Shown piece by piece: positions 7,834-17,617 of a DNA stretch of 64,000 nt (the stretch's first letter is position 1; each line of letters opens with the position of its first letter). The notes under the pieces were generated by a model. It was given only the letters and a program-made list of their open reading frames with translations, did not search any database and was not told the DNA's origin. The position numbers and the translations under genes are program-made. This stretch comes from Micromonospora sp. R77 (GTDB lineage Bacteria; Actinomycetota; Actinomycetes; Mycobacteriales; Micromonosporaceae). The stretch lies in NCBI RefSeq assembly GCF_022747945.1, contig NZ_JALDST010000001.1, positions 5,022,001-5,086,000 on the forward strand, in the 5' to 3' direction.

Positions 7834-8997
7834 ATGACGCAGGCGATGGACGAGCGCGCGGTCGCCGGGCCGACGACCGAGCCGACGCAGCCGAGCCCCC
7901 GTGCCGGCCTGCCCCGGCAGACCGTCGCGGAGCCGGCGACCGCCGAACGGCCGCCGGCCGCGCGGCGGCCGCGGCTGCTGGTCCTGGACGGGCTGCGCCT
8001 CGGTGCGGCGCTCATGGTCGTCGCGTACCACCTCGTCGGGGACAAGATCGGCGTGTGGCAACCCTCCGCCGCGAGCTCCTTCGGCCCGGTGCACTCCGCC
8101 GCGAAGTACGGCTTCCTCGGCGTGCAGTTGTTCTTCGTCATCAGCGGCTTCGTCATCTGCATGAGCGCCTGGGGCCGCTCGGTCGGTGACTTCTTCGTCT
8201 CCCGCGTCGTGCGGCTCTACCCCGCCTACTGGTTCGCCGTCCTGCTCTCCACCGGCGTGCTGGTGGCCGTGCCGAGGGGCCCCGAGCTCACGGTGCGCGA
8301 CGTGGTGGGCAACCTGACGATGATGCAGGAGTTCCTCGGCATCCGGCACCTCGACATGTCGTACTGGACGCTCACCGTCGAGCTGGTCTTCTACGTCCTC
8401 TTCGCCGTGCTGGTGGCGCGTGGCCTGACCTACCGCGGCGTGGTCGCCTTCTGCGCCGTCTGGACGGTCGCCTCCCTGTTCGTGCCAAAGTTCGGCAACG
8501 CCGGGCTCACCAGCGTCGTGGGCGCCGCCTACTCCAGCTACTTCATCGCGGGTATCGCGCTCTATCTCATCCACCGGTTCGGCTCGACGCTGCTGCTGTG
8601 GTCGATCGTCGGCCTCTCCTGGCTGATCGCGCTCACCCGGCTGCCCAGCCTCGCCCACGCCCGCGACGTCGCCTTCGTGCCGACGGCCGTCATCGTGACG
8701 GGCTTCTTCCTGGTGATGGCGGCGGTCGCCCTCAACCACTTCCGCTGGGTGACCTGGGGCTGGGTCGCGACGGCCGGAGCGCTGACGTACCCGCTCTATC
8801 TCATCCACCAGACGGTCGGGCTCGCCGTCATCGAGCGGGCCCAGGGCCACCTCTCGCCGTGGCTGCTGATCACCGCTGTGGTGGCGGGACTGCTGCTCGC
8901 CGCGTGGCTGATCCACCGGGTCGTCGAGCGGCCCGCCGCCCGCTGGATGAAACGGCAACTCGGCGAGTCGCTGCGCCAGGTGCGGACGGCCCGCTGA
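7834..8997 (+). CDS. Acyltransferase 3 family membrane O-acyltransferase
   Basis: A 387-residue membrane protein of the Acyl_transf_3 family, which transfers acyl groups to sugars of glycans, macrolides or lipids. About 45 polar, Pro-rich residues precede the core. The core begins LDGLRLGAALMVVAYH with the family's R55 and catalytic-type H66, then FFVISGFVICMSAWGR and RVVRLYPAYW, followed by about nine further membrane segments. Start 7834 is chosen because AGGAGAAG (7820-7827) lies 6 nt upstream; an open frame reaches back to 7768 but would overlap the upstream gene. A 16-bp hairpin terminates the unit. Confidence 0.82.
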   Translation: MTQAMDERAVAGPTTEPTQPSPRAGLPRQTVAEPATAERPPAARRPRLLVLDGLRLGAALMVVAYHLVGDKIGVWQPSAASSFGPVHSAAKYGFLGVQLFFVISGFVICMSAWGRSVGDFFVSRVVRLYPAYWFAVLLSTGVLVAVPRGPELTVRDVVGNLTMMQEFLGIRHLDMSYWTLTVELVFYVLFAVLVARGLTYRGVVAFCAVWTVASLFVPKFGNAGLTSVVGAAYSSYFIAGIALYLIHRFGSTLLLWSIVGLSWLIALTRLPSLAHARDVAFVPTAVIVTGFFLVMAAVALNHFRWVTWGWVATAGALTYPLYLIHQTVGLAVIERAQGHLSPWLLITAVVAGLLLAAWLIHRVVERPAARWMKRQLGESLRQVRTAR

Positions 8998-9072
8998 CCG
9001 CTGCCGGCGACGCCCGGCCGGCAATGAGGAATTGACAAATAATGTCCGGGTGCGGGACGAAAAAAAGAATGC

Positions 9073-9111
9073 GGGAACAGGCCATCCCTGATACCGGGAT
9101 GGCCTGTTCCC
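9073..9111. terminator. Bidirectional hairpin terminator
   Basis: Perfect 16-bp stem GGGAACAGGCCATCCC with its complement 7 nt later, between the convergent acyltransferase (+) and small secreted protein (-) genes. An A-run precedes the stem at 9060-9066, which gives a U-tract for the minus-strand transcript. Confidence 0.8.
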
Positions 9112-9214
9112 ACTTCAGTTGATCAGAGGTTTACCTCGCGGCAGTGTCCGCGGAATTCCGACGGCATGGAAAGGGGACCGCAGGAATGTGTCATCCGACG
9201 GACACTTCCCTGCC

Positions 9215-9574
9215 TCAGAGGGTGTAGGTCCGGCAGGACGGGTTGCCGATGGGCTGCTTCTCGCAGATCGAGAACCCGAGGACGTCGCCGCCGAACGTCT
9301 TGTTGCCGCAGCCGGCGGCCGAGCCGTTGCCGTCGCTGACGGTGTTGCCACCCGTGCTGCCCCGGACGGTGAACGTGGCGTACACGCCGTTGCCGTCCTG
9401 CTCCATGTCGCAGACCTCGACCCACCGACGGTCAGCGCCCACCCCCGCGTAGTCGCTGCCCTCGTAGCCCCGGAAGTACGAGGCGGCCTGAGCCGGCGTG
9501 GAGGCCAGGAGCGCAATTGCCCCAGCCCCGGCAAGCACCGAGGCGACCCGGCCGGCAGTTACCTTGATCTTCAT
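9215..9574 (-). CDS. Small secreted protein with four cysteines
   Basis: A 119-residue protein with a clear Sec signal peptide: MKIK start, hydrophobic core, cleavage after AQA at residue 30. The mature 89 residues are polar and Gly/Asn-rich with Cys55, Cys89, Cys104 and Cys114, likely two disulfides. I do not recognise a named family; short cysteine-bearing exported proteins of this kind are common in actinomycetes. The start is the ATG at 9574, preceded by GGGGAGAG; the open frame extends 19 codons further up but has no SD. A promoter candidate lies at 9618-9647. Function unknown. Confidence 0.72.
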   Translation of the reverse strand: MKIKVTAGRVASVLAGAGAIALLASTPAQAASYFRGYEGSDYAGVGADRRWVEVCDMEQDGNGVYATFTVRGSTGGNTVSDGNGSAAGCGNKTFGGDVLGFSICEKQPIGNPSCRTYTL

Positions 9575-9617
9575 TTGTCTCTCCCCGTCTGCTACGTCCT
9601 CGCGACGCAGCGTGGCG

Positions 9618-9647
9618 ATCATAACCATCACTTTCCCGGGAGATCAA
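9618..9647 (-). promoter_or_regulatory. Candidate promoter of the small secreted protein
   Basis: On the minus strand, -35 TTGATC (9642-9647), 18-nt spacer, -10 TATGAT (9618-9623), about 35 nt before the start codon. This is an AT-richer patch in otherwise GC-rich DNA. Confidence 0.5.
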
Positions 9648-9836
9648 TCGTCAATTCCTGACCGATGTCCTCAGTGGATACGCGGCGTCGGCTGATGTGC
9701 GGCACAAAGTGCCGCTCCGCGCGTCTGACAGCGAGTGGGAGTTGTCGTGCCGGTATTTGCCGTCGACCACCCCCGATGACCGACCGCGGACCGGGGACCG
9801 GCCGAGGGATCACGTCCGGTGCGCGGCGGGGGCGGT

Positions 9837-11755
9837 TCAGCCGGTGGGCGTACGCAACCGGTGCAGGCGCAGCGCGAGCTGCACCTCCAGCGCCCGCTCC
9901 GGCTTCTGCCAGTCCGTGCCGAGCAGCTGACCGACCCGCTCCAACCGCTGGGTCACCGTGTTGACGTGCACGTGCAGCAGCTCCGCCGCCCGGGCCAGAC
10001 TGCCGCCCACCCCGAAGTACGCCTCCAGCGTCCGCACCAGGGCGGTGCCCCGCCGCGCGTCGTAGTCGACCACCGGCCCCACGGTGCCGGTGAGGAATTG
10101 CTCCACGTCCCGGTCGCCCGAGTCGCCCACCGCCCCCAGCAGCAGCCCCACGAAGCCCAGCTCGGCGGTGCTCGCCCCCTGCCCGGACCGGCCCAGCGCG
10201 CCCAGCGCGGTCAGGCAGCGTTCCGCCTCGGCGAAGGTGGCGGCCAGCGACGCCGGACCACGGGACGGGCCACTCGCCCCGGCGGTCACCGGGCGGCCGG
10301 TCACCTGGGACAGGTCGCGGGCCACCGCCCGCGCGCTGCCGCCGGCGTCCTGGCCGGGCAGCATCAGCACCACCCGGCCGTCCGGGCCGCCGCCAGGCCG
10401 CCCCGGGTCGAGGCGTACGTGGTGGCCCAGGAGAGCACCCGCTGCCGGGCCGACCCGGTCGCCGCGATCGCGTCGTCGCCCACCGCCACGAGTACACACG
10501 GGGCGTCCAGGTCCACGCCGAGCCGGCGGGCCCGGCTGCGCAGCGCGTCGGTGTCCCGCAGCGGCCGGGCGATCAGGTCGTCCAGCAGCTCGCCCCGGAC
10601 CCGCCCCTCCGCCTCGGCGACGGTCCGGCGGAACAGCAGCAGCAGCGCGGTGACCAGCGCCGCCCGCTCCAGGATCCGCTGGTCGGCGTCGACCAGCTCG
10701 CCGTCCGGGCGCAACACCAGGGCGCCCAGGTTCTCCGCCCCGGCGACCACCGCCGCGTACCAGAGCGGACCCCGCGCCACGCTGCGCCCCTCTGTACGCG
10801 ACGCGGCCACCGCCTCCACCATGTCGGCCCGGTCCGGCTCCTCGATCTGCCCGACCCGGGCCAGCTGGCGCCCCTCGGCGTCCAGCGCCAGCAGCGCCCC
10901 GCCCAGCACGTCGGTCACCGCCGACGCGACGTCCTCCACCCCGCCGCCGCGCAGCACCAGCGCGGTCATCCGGTCGTGCGCCGCCGCGGCCCGCTCCACC
11001 GAGCTGCTGTGCGCCCGGATGGTGGTGTTCGCCGCGGAGAGCTCGGCCAGCGCCGAGCGGGTCTCGGCCAGCAGCCGGGCGGTGTCGATCGCCACCGCGG
11101 CGTGCGCCGCCAGCGACACCAGCAGCGACACCTCCTCGCGGGCGAACGGCCGGGCCGACCGGTTCGCCGCGTACAGCACGCCGATCACGCTGGAGCCGAG
11201 CCGCAGCGGTACGCCCAGGATGGCCACCAGGCCCTCCTCGCCGACCCCGCCGTCGATCTCCCCGGTGTGCCGGAACCGCTCGTCCTCCTGATAGTTCGAG
11301 GTCACGTACGGGGTGCCGGTCTGGGCGACCAGGCCACCGAGGCCGTCCCCCATCTCCAGCCGCAACCGCTGGAACCGGGCCGAGATCGAACCGTCGGTCA
11401 CCCGCATGTAGGTGTCGCCGCGCTCCTCGTCGTTGAGCGTCATGTAGGCCACGTCGGTGCCGAGCAGGTTGCGGGCCCGGTGCACGATCGCCCGGAGCAC
11501 GTCGTCCAGGTCACGTAGCCCGGCCAGGTCGCTGGCCGTGTCGTACAGGCCGGAGAGCTCGATCTCGCGGCGGCGCCGGCGCTCCAGCAGCGCGCGGACC
11601 CGCAGCGCCACCACCTTCGCCTGCTCCAGCTCGGCCAGCCGGTCGGCCGGCAGGCCGGCGGCCCGGGCGGCCACCAGCGGCCCTTCGAACTCGACCGCAG
11701 CGGCCTCCCGGGCCAGCAGTTCCAGGAACTCCACCGGCGACGACATGAGCGACAT
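9837..11755 (-). pseudogene. GAF-PucR transcriptional regulator, reading frame broken
   Basis: Originally a regulator of about 640 residues. The first part (start ATG 11755) has a short helical N-terminus with a coiled-coil-like segment (ELEQAKVVALRVRALLERRRRR), then a GAF domain (TASDLAGLRDLDDVLRAIVHRA region through IGVLYAANRS). The last part, in another frame, ends in the PucR HTH (SLARAAELLHVHVNTVTQRLERV). The frames join at about 10381-10392: one base is missing on the sense strand, and adding one G to the CCCGG run restores AAAR-DGRVVLMLPGQ. As written, translation stops at 10364 and the HTH is lost. It sits just downstream of the SDR gene on the same strand and probably regulated it. 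The break may be a base-calling error. Confidence 0.75.
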
Positions 11756-11769
11756 TGTGCGCGCGGCCA

Positions 11770-12552
11770 CTAGTTGGCCGTCCAGCCCCCGTCGAGGGCG
11801 ATCGAGGCGCCGGTGATGAAGGCCGCCGGCGGGGAGCAGAGGTACGCCAGCAGTTCCGCCACCTCCTCCGGCTCGATCAGCCGCTTGATCGCCGCCCGGG
11901 CCAGCATGATCTTCTCGACCACCTCGTCCTCGCCGATGCCGTGGGTGGCGGCCTGGTCGGCGATCTGGCTCTCCACCAGCGCCGTCCGCACGTACGCCGG
12001 ATTGATGCAGTTGGCGGTCACCCCGTGCGCGGCGCCCTCCAGCGCGACCACCTTCGACAGCCCCTCCAGGGCGTGCTTGGCCGCCACGTACGCCGCCTTG
12101 TACGGCGAGGCGCGCAGCCCGTGCACCGAGGAGATGTTGACCACGCGCCCCCAGCCCTGCGCGTACATGTGCGGCAGCGCCCGCCGGACCAGCCGGAACG
12201 GCGCCTCCACCATCACCCGCTGGATGTACGCGAAACGCTCGGTGGGGAAGTCCTGCACCGGCGCGACGTGCTGGAGCCCGGCGTTGTTGACCACGATGTC
12301 CACGTCGGCGTCGAGCCGGTCCACCGCGGCCGGGTCGGCCAGGTCGACGCCCTCCGCCCGACCGCCCGCCTCGGCGGCGACCGCCTTCGCGGCCTCGGTG
12401 TTGCGGTCCACCACCAGCACCGCCGCGCCGGCCGCCGCCAGCCGCAGGGCGCACGCCCGGCCGATGCCGCTGCCACCACCGGTCACCAGGGCGCTGCGAC
12501 CGGAGAGGTCGAGGCGTACGACGTGGGGGACCGCCACGGGTTCTGCCGTCAT
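11770..12552 (-). CDS. SDR oxidoreductase, 3-hydroxybutyrate dehydrogenase-like
   Basis: A 260-residue cytosolic classical short-chain dehydrogenase. TGGGSGIG (24-31) binds NAD(P), NNAG is at 89-92, and the catalytic Tyr155 and Lys159 lie in [14 protein letters not shown]; the end ALDGGWTAN is usual for D-beta-hydroxybutyrate dehydrogenases (acetoacetate/3-hydroxybutyrate interconversion). The PucR-type regulator gene follows 14 bp downstream. The start is the ATG at 12552 since the family core begins 15 residues later; the open frame runs further up without an SD. Substrate assignment is by family resemblance only. Confidence 0.78.
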   Translation of the reverse strand: MTAEPVAVPHVVRLDLSGRSALVTGGGSGIGRACALRLAAAGAAVLVVDRNTEAAKAVAAEAGGRAEGVDLADPAAVDRLDADVDIVVNNAGLQHVAPVQDFPTERFAYIQRVMVEAPFRLVRRALPHMYAQGWGRVVNISSVHGLRASPYKAAYVAAKHALEGLSKVVALEGAAHGVTANCINPAYVRTALVESQIADQAATHGIGEDEVVEKIMLARAAIKRLIEPEEVAELLAYLCSPPAAFITGASIALDGGWTAN

Positions 12553-12605
12553 GGCGCAAGAAGTTACGAGCTGTGTGGCCGGCGGCACATGGGGCGGCGA
12601 CACAT

Positions 12606-12621
12606 ACTCCGGCCCCGGAGT
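12606..12621. promoter_or_regulatory. Inverted repeat in the SDR/ruvC divergent region
   Basis: ACTCCGG and CCGGAGT separated by 2 nt, flanked by roughly complementary ACACAT and GTGTGG. It lies between the divergent SDR and ruvC genes and could be an operator for the SDR or its PucR-type neighbour. A candidate ruvC -10, TAGGGT, is at 12688-12693. Confidence 0.35.
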
Positions 12622-12734
12622 GTGTGGCACACGCGGCGGCCGACGGGGGTCGGCGTGTCCGCCCGGGACGGCGTCGGGGCGGACCAGTAGGGTATCGAAC
12701 ACACGTACTGCTGGCGGCTGGGGGAGGAGGCGGC

Positions 12735-13265
12735 GTGCGCGTGCTCGGCGTCGACCCGGGGCTGACCCGGTGCGGGGTCGGCGTGGTCGAGGGGGTGCCG
12801 GGCCGGCCCTGCACGCTGATCGCCTACTACGTCGTCTACACCGATCCGTCCGACGAGCTGCCGCTGCGCCTGCTGCACCTGGACCGGTCGCTGACCGAGC
12901 TGGTCGCCGAGCACCGGCCCGACGCGGTGGCCGTGGAGCGGGTGTTCAGCCAGCACAACGTCCGCACGGTGATGGGCACCGCCCAGGCCAGCGGCATCGC
13001 CGTGCTCGCCGGGGCACGCGCCGGGCTGCCCGTGCAGACGTACACGCCGAGTGAGGTGAAGGCGGCGGTGACCGGTTCCGGTCAGGCCGACAAGAAGCAG
13101 ATGACCACCATGGTGACCCGGCTGCTGCGGCTGGCGGAGCCGCCCAAGCCGGCCGACGCCGCCGACGCCCTGGCCCTGGCCATCTGCCACGTGTGGCGCG
13201 GCGGCACCCGGTCCAAGCTGGCCGTGGCCGCCGAGCGGGCCCGACGAGGAGGAGCAGCACGATGA
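12735..13265 (+). CDS. ruvC: Holliday junction resolvase RuvC
   Basis: A 176-residue endonuclease that cuts Holliday junctions delivered by RuvAB during recombination repair. All four metal-binding acids are in place: D7 (GVDPGLTR), E68 (VERVF), D141 and D144 ([13 protein letters not shown]). The GTG at 12735 follows GGGGAGGAGG closely. The downstream ruvA start overlaps the stop as ATGA, so the two are coupled. Confidence 0.95.
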   Translation: MRVLGVDPGLTRCGVGVVEGVPGRPCTLIAYYVVYTDPSDELPLRLLHLDRSLTELVAEHRPDAVAVERVFSQHNVRTVMGTAQASGIAVLAGARAGLPVQTYTPSEVKAAVTGSGQADKKQMTTMVTRLLRLAEPPKPADAADALALAICHVWRGGTRSKLAVAAERARRGGAAR

Positions 13266-13864
13266 TCGCCAGCGTGCGCGGCACGGTGACCGCGACCGGT
13301 CCGGACCACGCGGTGGTGGAGGTGGGCGGGATCGGCCTGGCGGTGCAGTGCGCCCCCGGCACCCTCGCCGACCTGCGGGTCGGCCAGCCGGCCCGGCTCG
13401 CCACCAGCCTGGTGGTCCGGGAGGACTCGCTCACCCTCTACGGCTTCGCCGACGACGACGCCAAGCAGCTGTTCGAGCTGCTCCAGACCGCCAGCGGGGT
13501 CGGCCCCCGGCTGGCCCAGGCGGTGCTCGCCGTGCACACCCCGGACGCGGTCCGCAAGGCCATCGCCAACGCCGACACCGCCGCGCTGACCCGGGTGCCG
13601 GGAATCGGCAAGAAGGGCGCCGAACGCCTGGTCCTGGAGCTGCGCGACCGGATCGGCCCGGTGCCGATCGGCCCGGACGGGGCGGCCGGGGTGACCGGTG
13701 GCGCCTGGCCGGAGCAGGTCCGCCAGGCCCTGGTCGGGCTCGGCTGGAGCGGCGCCCAGGCCGAGCAGGCCGTGGCCGCCGTCGCGGAGACCGTCGACGG
13801 CGAGACCCCGCCCGTGCCGGTCCTGCTCAAGCAGGCCATCCGCCTCCTGGGCCGCACCCGATGA
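13262..13864 (+). CDS. ruvA: Holliday junction branch migration protein RuvA
   Basis: A 200-residue junction-binding subunit that positions the RuvB motor. It starts MIASVRGTV with the N-terminal OB domain (about 1-65), then two helix-hairpin-helix motifs ([14 protein letters not shown] and [16 protein letters not shown]), then a flexible linker and a C-terminal three-helix domain that contacts RuvB. Overlaps ruvC by 4 bp; 58 bp before ruvB. Confidence 0.95.
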   Translation: MIASVRGTVTATGPDHAVVEVGGIGLAVQCAPGTLADLRVGQPARLATSLVVREDSLTLYGFADDDAKQLFELLQTASGVGPRLAQAVLAVHTPDAVRKAIANADTAALTRVPGIGKKGAERLVLELRDRIGPVPIGPDGAAGVTGGAWPEQVRQALVGLGWSGAQAEQAVAAVAETVDGETPPVPVLLKQAIRLLGRTR

Positions 13865-13922
13865 CGAGCGCGAGGAGTGAGCCGGGTTTGCGAGCCCCGC
13901 AGTCGCGAGTGAAGGTCAGCGC

Positions 13923-14987
13923 ATGACGGGGGAGAACCTGGTCTCGGCGTACGTCAACGACGCGGAACTGGACGCGGAGGCCAGCGTCCGGCCGAAGCGG
14001 CTCGAGGAGTTCATCGCCCAGCACCGGGTCCGCGACCAGCTCGACCTGCTGCTCAAGGGCGCGATGCGGCGCGGCTCCCCGCCCGACCACATTCTCCTCT
14101 CCGGGCCACCTGGCTTAGGTAAGACCACCCTGGCCAACATCGTGGCCGCCGAGCTGGGTTCCGGGATCCGGGTGACCAGCGGTCCGGCGATCGAGCGTTC
14201 CGGTGACCTGGCGGCCATCCTGACCAGCCTCGCCGAGGGTGACGTGCTGTTCATCGACGAGATCCACCGGATCGCCAAGCCGGCGGAGGAGTTGCTCTAC
14301 AGCGCGATGGAGGACTTCCGGGTCGACGTGATCGTCGGCAAGGGGCCGGGCGCCACCGCGATCCCGCTGGACGTCGAGCCGTTCACGCTGGTCGGCGCGA
14401 CCACCCGGTCCGGGCTGCTGACCGGGCCGATGCGCGACCGCTTCGGCTTCGTCGCCCATCTCGACTTCTATTCCCCGGCCGACCTGGAGGCGTTGCTGCG
14501 CCGCTCGGCCCGGATCCTCGGGGTGCCGATCACCGACGAGGGGGCGGTGGAAATCGCCGGTCGGTCGCGGGGGACGCCGCGGATCGCCAACCGGCTGCTG
14601 CGCCGGGTCCGCGACTACGCCGAGGTCCGGGCCGACGGGGTGGTCACCCTGGAGACCGCCCGCGCCGCCCTCACCGTGTACGACGTCGACGCCCTCGGTC
14701 TGGACCGGCTGGACCGGGCGGTGCTGACCGCCCTGGTCGACTCGTTCCGGGGTGGCCCGGTCGGGCTCTCCACCCTGGCGGTGGCGGTGGGGGAGCAGCC
14801 GGACACGGTCGAGGAGGTCTGCGAGCCGTTCCTGGTCCGGGCGGGGCTGCTCGCGCGGACGCCGCGGGGCCGGGTGGCGACCGAGGCGGCCTGGCGCCAT
14901 CTGGGGCGTACCCCACCGAATGGTACATTTGGCACCGGCACCCCTCCGGTGCCCGATCTGTTCTCCGCACCGCCCGATCAGCCGTGA
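13923..14987 (+). CDS. ruvB: Holliday junction branch migration helicase RuvB
   Basis: A 354-residue AAA+ motor. Walker [10 protein letters not shown] is at 61-69, Walker B is FIDEIHR, sensor 1 lies in GATTRSGLL, and the C-terminal winged helix (about 270-340) binds DNA. Completes the ruvCAB recombination set. The 58 bp between ruvA and ruvB hold no obvious site. The last about 15 residues ([18 protein letters not shown] region) are a lineage-specific tail. Confidence 0.95.
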   Translation: MTGENLVSAYVNDAELDAEASVRPKRLEEFIAQHRVRDQLDLLLKGAMRRGSPPDHILLSGPPGLGKTTLANIVAAELGSGIRVTSGPAIERSGDLAAILTSLAEGDVLFIDEIHRIAKPAEELLYSAMEDFRVDVIVGKGPGATAIPLDVEPFTLVGATTRSGLLTGPMRDRFGFVAHLDFYSPADLEALLRRSARILGVPITDEGAVEIAGRSRGTPRIANRLLRRVRDYAEVRADGVVTLETARAALTVYDVDALGLDRLDRAVLTALVDSFRGGPVGLSTLAVAVGEQPDTVEEVCEPFLVRAGLLARTPRGRVATEAAWRHLGRTPPNGTFGTGTPPVPDLFSAPPDQP

Positions 14988-15127
14988 TCCGAACGTGATC
15001 TGGGTCGCATTCGGTCTTCTCAGGTGCAGGGATTAGACTTCGCCGCGGTCTGTACAGGATGTGAGAATTCGCCTCCGCTCCGATGCCCTCGGGTCAGGTG
15101 CGGCGGCCAACGGGAAGGTCGACAACC

Positions 15128-15475
15128 GTGCATAACCTTGCAGCGGGCGGCGGAGGAGCCGGCGGCCTGACGCCGATCCTGATGATCGCTCTGCTCTTCG
15201 GCGTCATGTACTTCATGATGATCCGCCCCCAGCAGAAGCGCCGCCGTGAGGCCGAGCAGATGCAGTCCACCCTCTCCCCGGGTGACGAGGTCGTCACCAT
15301 CGGCGGCCTCTACGGCACCGTCACGGGCGTGGACGACGACACGGTCCTGCTCGAGGTCGCCCCGGGCGTGCAGACCCGGTACGCCCGTCCGGCCATCGCC
15401 CGGGTGGTCAACCAGGCCGAGCGCCCGGAGTCGACCGAGCCCGTCACCGAGGACGCCGAGGTCGTCAAGGACTGA
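15128..15475 (+). CDS. yajC: Preprotein translocase accessory protein YajC
   Basis: A 115-residue single-span membrane protein of the SecDF-YajC complex. A Gly-rich start is followed by the TM helix (LTPILMIALLFGVMYFMMI), the RPQQKRRRE motif directly after it, and the usual cytoplasmic GDEVVTIGGLYGTV core. The GTG at 15128 has GGAAGG upstream; the longer open frame would add residues not seen in the family. It is first in the yajC-secD-secF order. Confidence 0.9.
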   Translation: MHNLAAGGGGAGGLTPILMIALLFGVMYFMMIRPQQKRRREAEQMQSTLSPGDEVVTIGGLYGTVTGVDDDTVLLEVAPGVQTRYARPAIARVVNQAERPESTEPVTEDAEVVKD

Positions 15476-15698
15476 TTGCCGGCCCGGACGGGGCAGCGGA
15501 TCGATCCGGATAAGTGGATAGTTTGGGTCGGCGCCGGACGCCGACACGTGCCACCTCCCTGCGACGCCGCCGCGTCGTGACCCGGAGGGCGTGTCGGTCG
15601 GGGCGTCGACCCACCAGAGCGGTCGGCCGGAGATCCCCGGCCCGACCTTCGCCGCCGCTGGCAGCAGCGGCGCGACCGTACAGGGAGACAGGACAGCC

Positions 15699-17616
15699 GT
15701 GGCACCACCTCAGGGACAGATGCGCCCCGGACGGCAGCTCGCCGTGCTCGGGTTCATCTTCGTCGTCCTCTATCTTTTGGTGTTCTTCTCGGGCGGCGCC
15801 AGCGGCAGCTGGAAGGACCGGCTGGAGCCGCGGCTCGGCCTGGACCTGATCGGCGGCACCCGGCTGACGCTCGAGGCCACCAACAGCGTGGACGGCAAGC
15901 CGCCGACGGCCGCCAACCTCGAGGAGGCGCGCCAGATCATCGAGAACCGGGTCAACGGCTACGGCGTGGCCGAGGCCGAGGTGGTCACCGAGGGCAACCG
16001 CAACATCGTCATCTCCCTGCCCGGTCAGAACCGGGCCCTGACCGACGTCGGCAGCGCCGCCGAGCTGCGCTTCCGCAAGGTGCTCAAGGCGACCGACGGC
16101 AGTGGCGGGGTCGCCGCCCCGCCGCCCGCCGCCACCCCGGCGCCGTCCGGCAGTGCCGCGCCGAAGCCGTCGGGCAGCGCGGTGCCGAAGCCGTCGACCA
16201 GCGCGTCGGCGAAGCCCGGTGCGAAGGTCACGGCGTCGCCGAGCGCCGGCGGTCAGGGCGGCATGGCCCCGACGCCGAGCGCCCGCCGCGGCGACCCCGT
16301 CCGCCTCCCCGAGCGCCGCGGCACCCTCGCCGAGCGCCAGCGCCGCCCCGGTGCCGCAGAGCATCGAGGAGCAGCGCAAGGCCGTCCAGCAGAAGGTCGG
16401 TCCCGCCGTCTGGGCCGCCGCGAGCGCCCTTCAGGCGCCCCCGGCCGACCCCGCGCAGGCCGCGCAGCTGAAGCCGTTCGGCACGCTCTCCCCCGAGGAG
16501 GTCGCGGTGCTGACGCCGGAGATGCAGTTCAACGTGCCGACCATCAGCTGCGCCCAGCTCGACAAGCGCCCGCCGGCGTCGATCAAGGACGAGAAGCAGA
16601 AGGCCGTCGCCTGCGAGAGCGGCGCGAAATACCTGCTCGACGTCGCGAAGGTCGCCGGCACCGACATCAAGAACGCCTCCGCCCAGCTCGACCAGACCAG
16701 CTCCTGGGTGGTCAGCCTGCAGTTCAAGAGCGACGGCCAGGAGAAGTGGACCGCGCTCACCCGCGAGGCGTTCACCAACGAGGGCCAGGCCTGTGACCAG
16801 ACCGCCCTCGGGCAGGGCGGCAAGTGCCGGGTCGCGGTGGTCCTGGACAACGAGATCGTCTCGTCCCCGGAGATCCAGGGCGTGCTGACCGGCGACTCGC
16901 AGATCACCGGCAACTTCGACAACAAGAGCGCGAACGCGCTGGCCAGCCAGCTGCGCTACGGCGCCCTGCCGGTGACCTTCAAGCAGCAGGACAAGCAGGA
17001 CGTGACGGCCACGCTGGGCGACAGCCAGCTGCGGGCCGGTCTGCTCGCCGCCGGCATCGGCATGCTGCTGGTCATCATCTACTCGTTCTTCTACTACCGG
17101 CTGCTCGGCTCGGTGATCTTCCTGAGCCTGGTGCTCTCCGGGCTCCTGGTCTTCGGTGCGCTGGTGGTGCTCGGCCGGCAGATCGGCTTCACCCTCACCC
17201 TCGCCGGCATCGCCGGCATGATCGTCTCACTCGGTGTGGCGGCGGACTCGTTCGTCATCTACTTCGAGCGGCTCAAGGACGAGATCCGAGAGGGCCGCAG
17301 CCCGCGCAGCGCGGTGCCGCGGGCCTGGGTCCGGGCCCGCCGGACGATCATCTCGGCGAACGCGATCACCCTGATGTCGGCCGTGGTGCTCTACATCGTC
17401 TCGGTCGGCACGGTGAAGGGCTTCGCCTTCGCCCTCGGCCTGGCGACGGTGCTCGACCTGGTGGTCGTCTTCCTGTTCCGGCACCCGATCATGACGATGT
17501 TCGCCAGTACCCGGGCGTTCCTGTCCCCCCGGGTGAGCGGTCTGGGCCGGGCGCTGCCGGCCCGGTCGACCGAGCAGGTCACCGCCCGCAACCCGCGCGT
17601 CGTCAAGGAGGCCTGA
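15699..17616 (+). pseudogene. secD: Protein translocase subunit SecD, frame shift in the linker (probable sequence error)
   Basis: SecD uses the proton gradient to drive late steps of protein export. The N-terminal part (GTG at 15699) has TM1 (LAVLGFIFVVLYLLVFF), then LGLDLIGGTRLTLEA, the SecD start motif, and the P1 head region. An Ala/Pro/Ser-rich linker follows at 16110-16340. Inside it, at about 16278-16292, the coding frame moves by +1 (one extra base or two missing); the rest, in the new frame, is a complete SecD with the GALPV start, five TM segments and SLGVAADSFVIYFERLKDE. The untouched downstream frame and the essential role argue for an indel error in GC-rich DNA. secF follows 1 bp later. 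Confidence 0.85.
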
Positions 17617-17617
17617 G

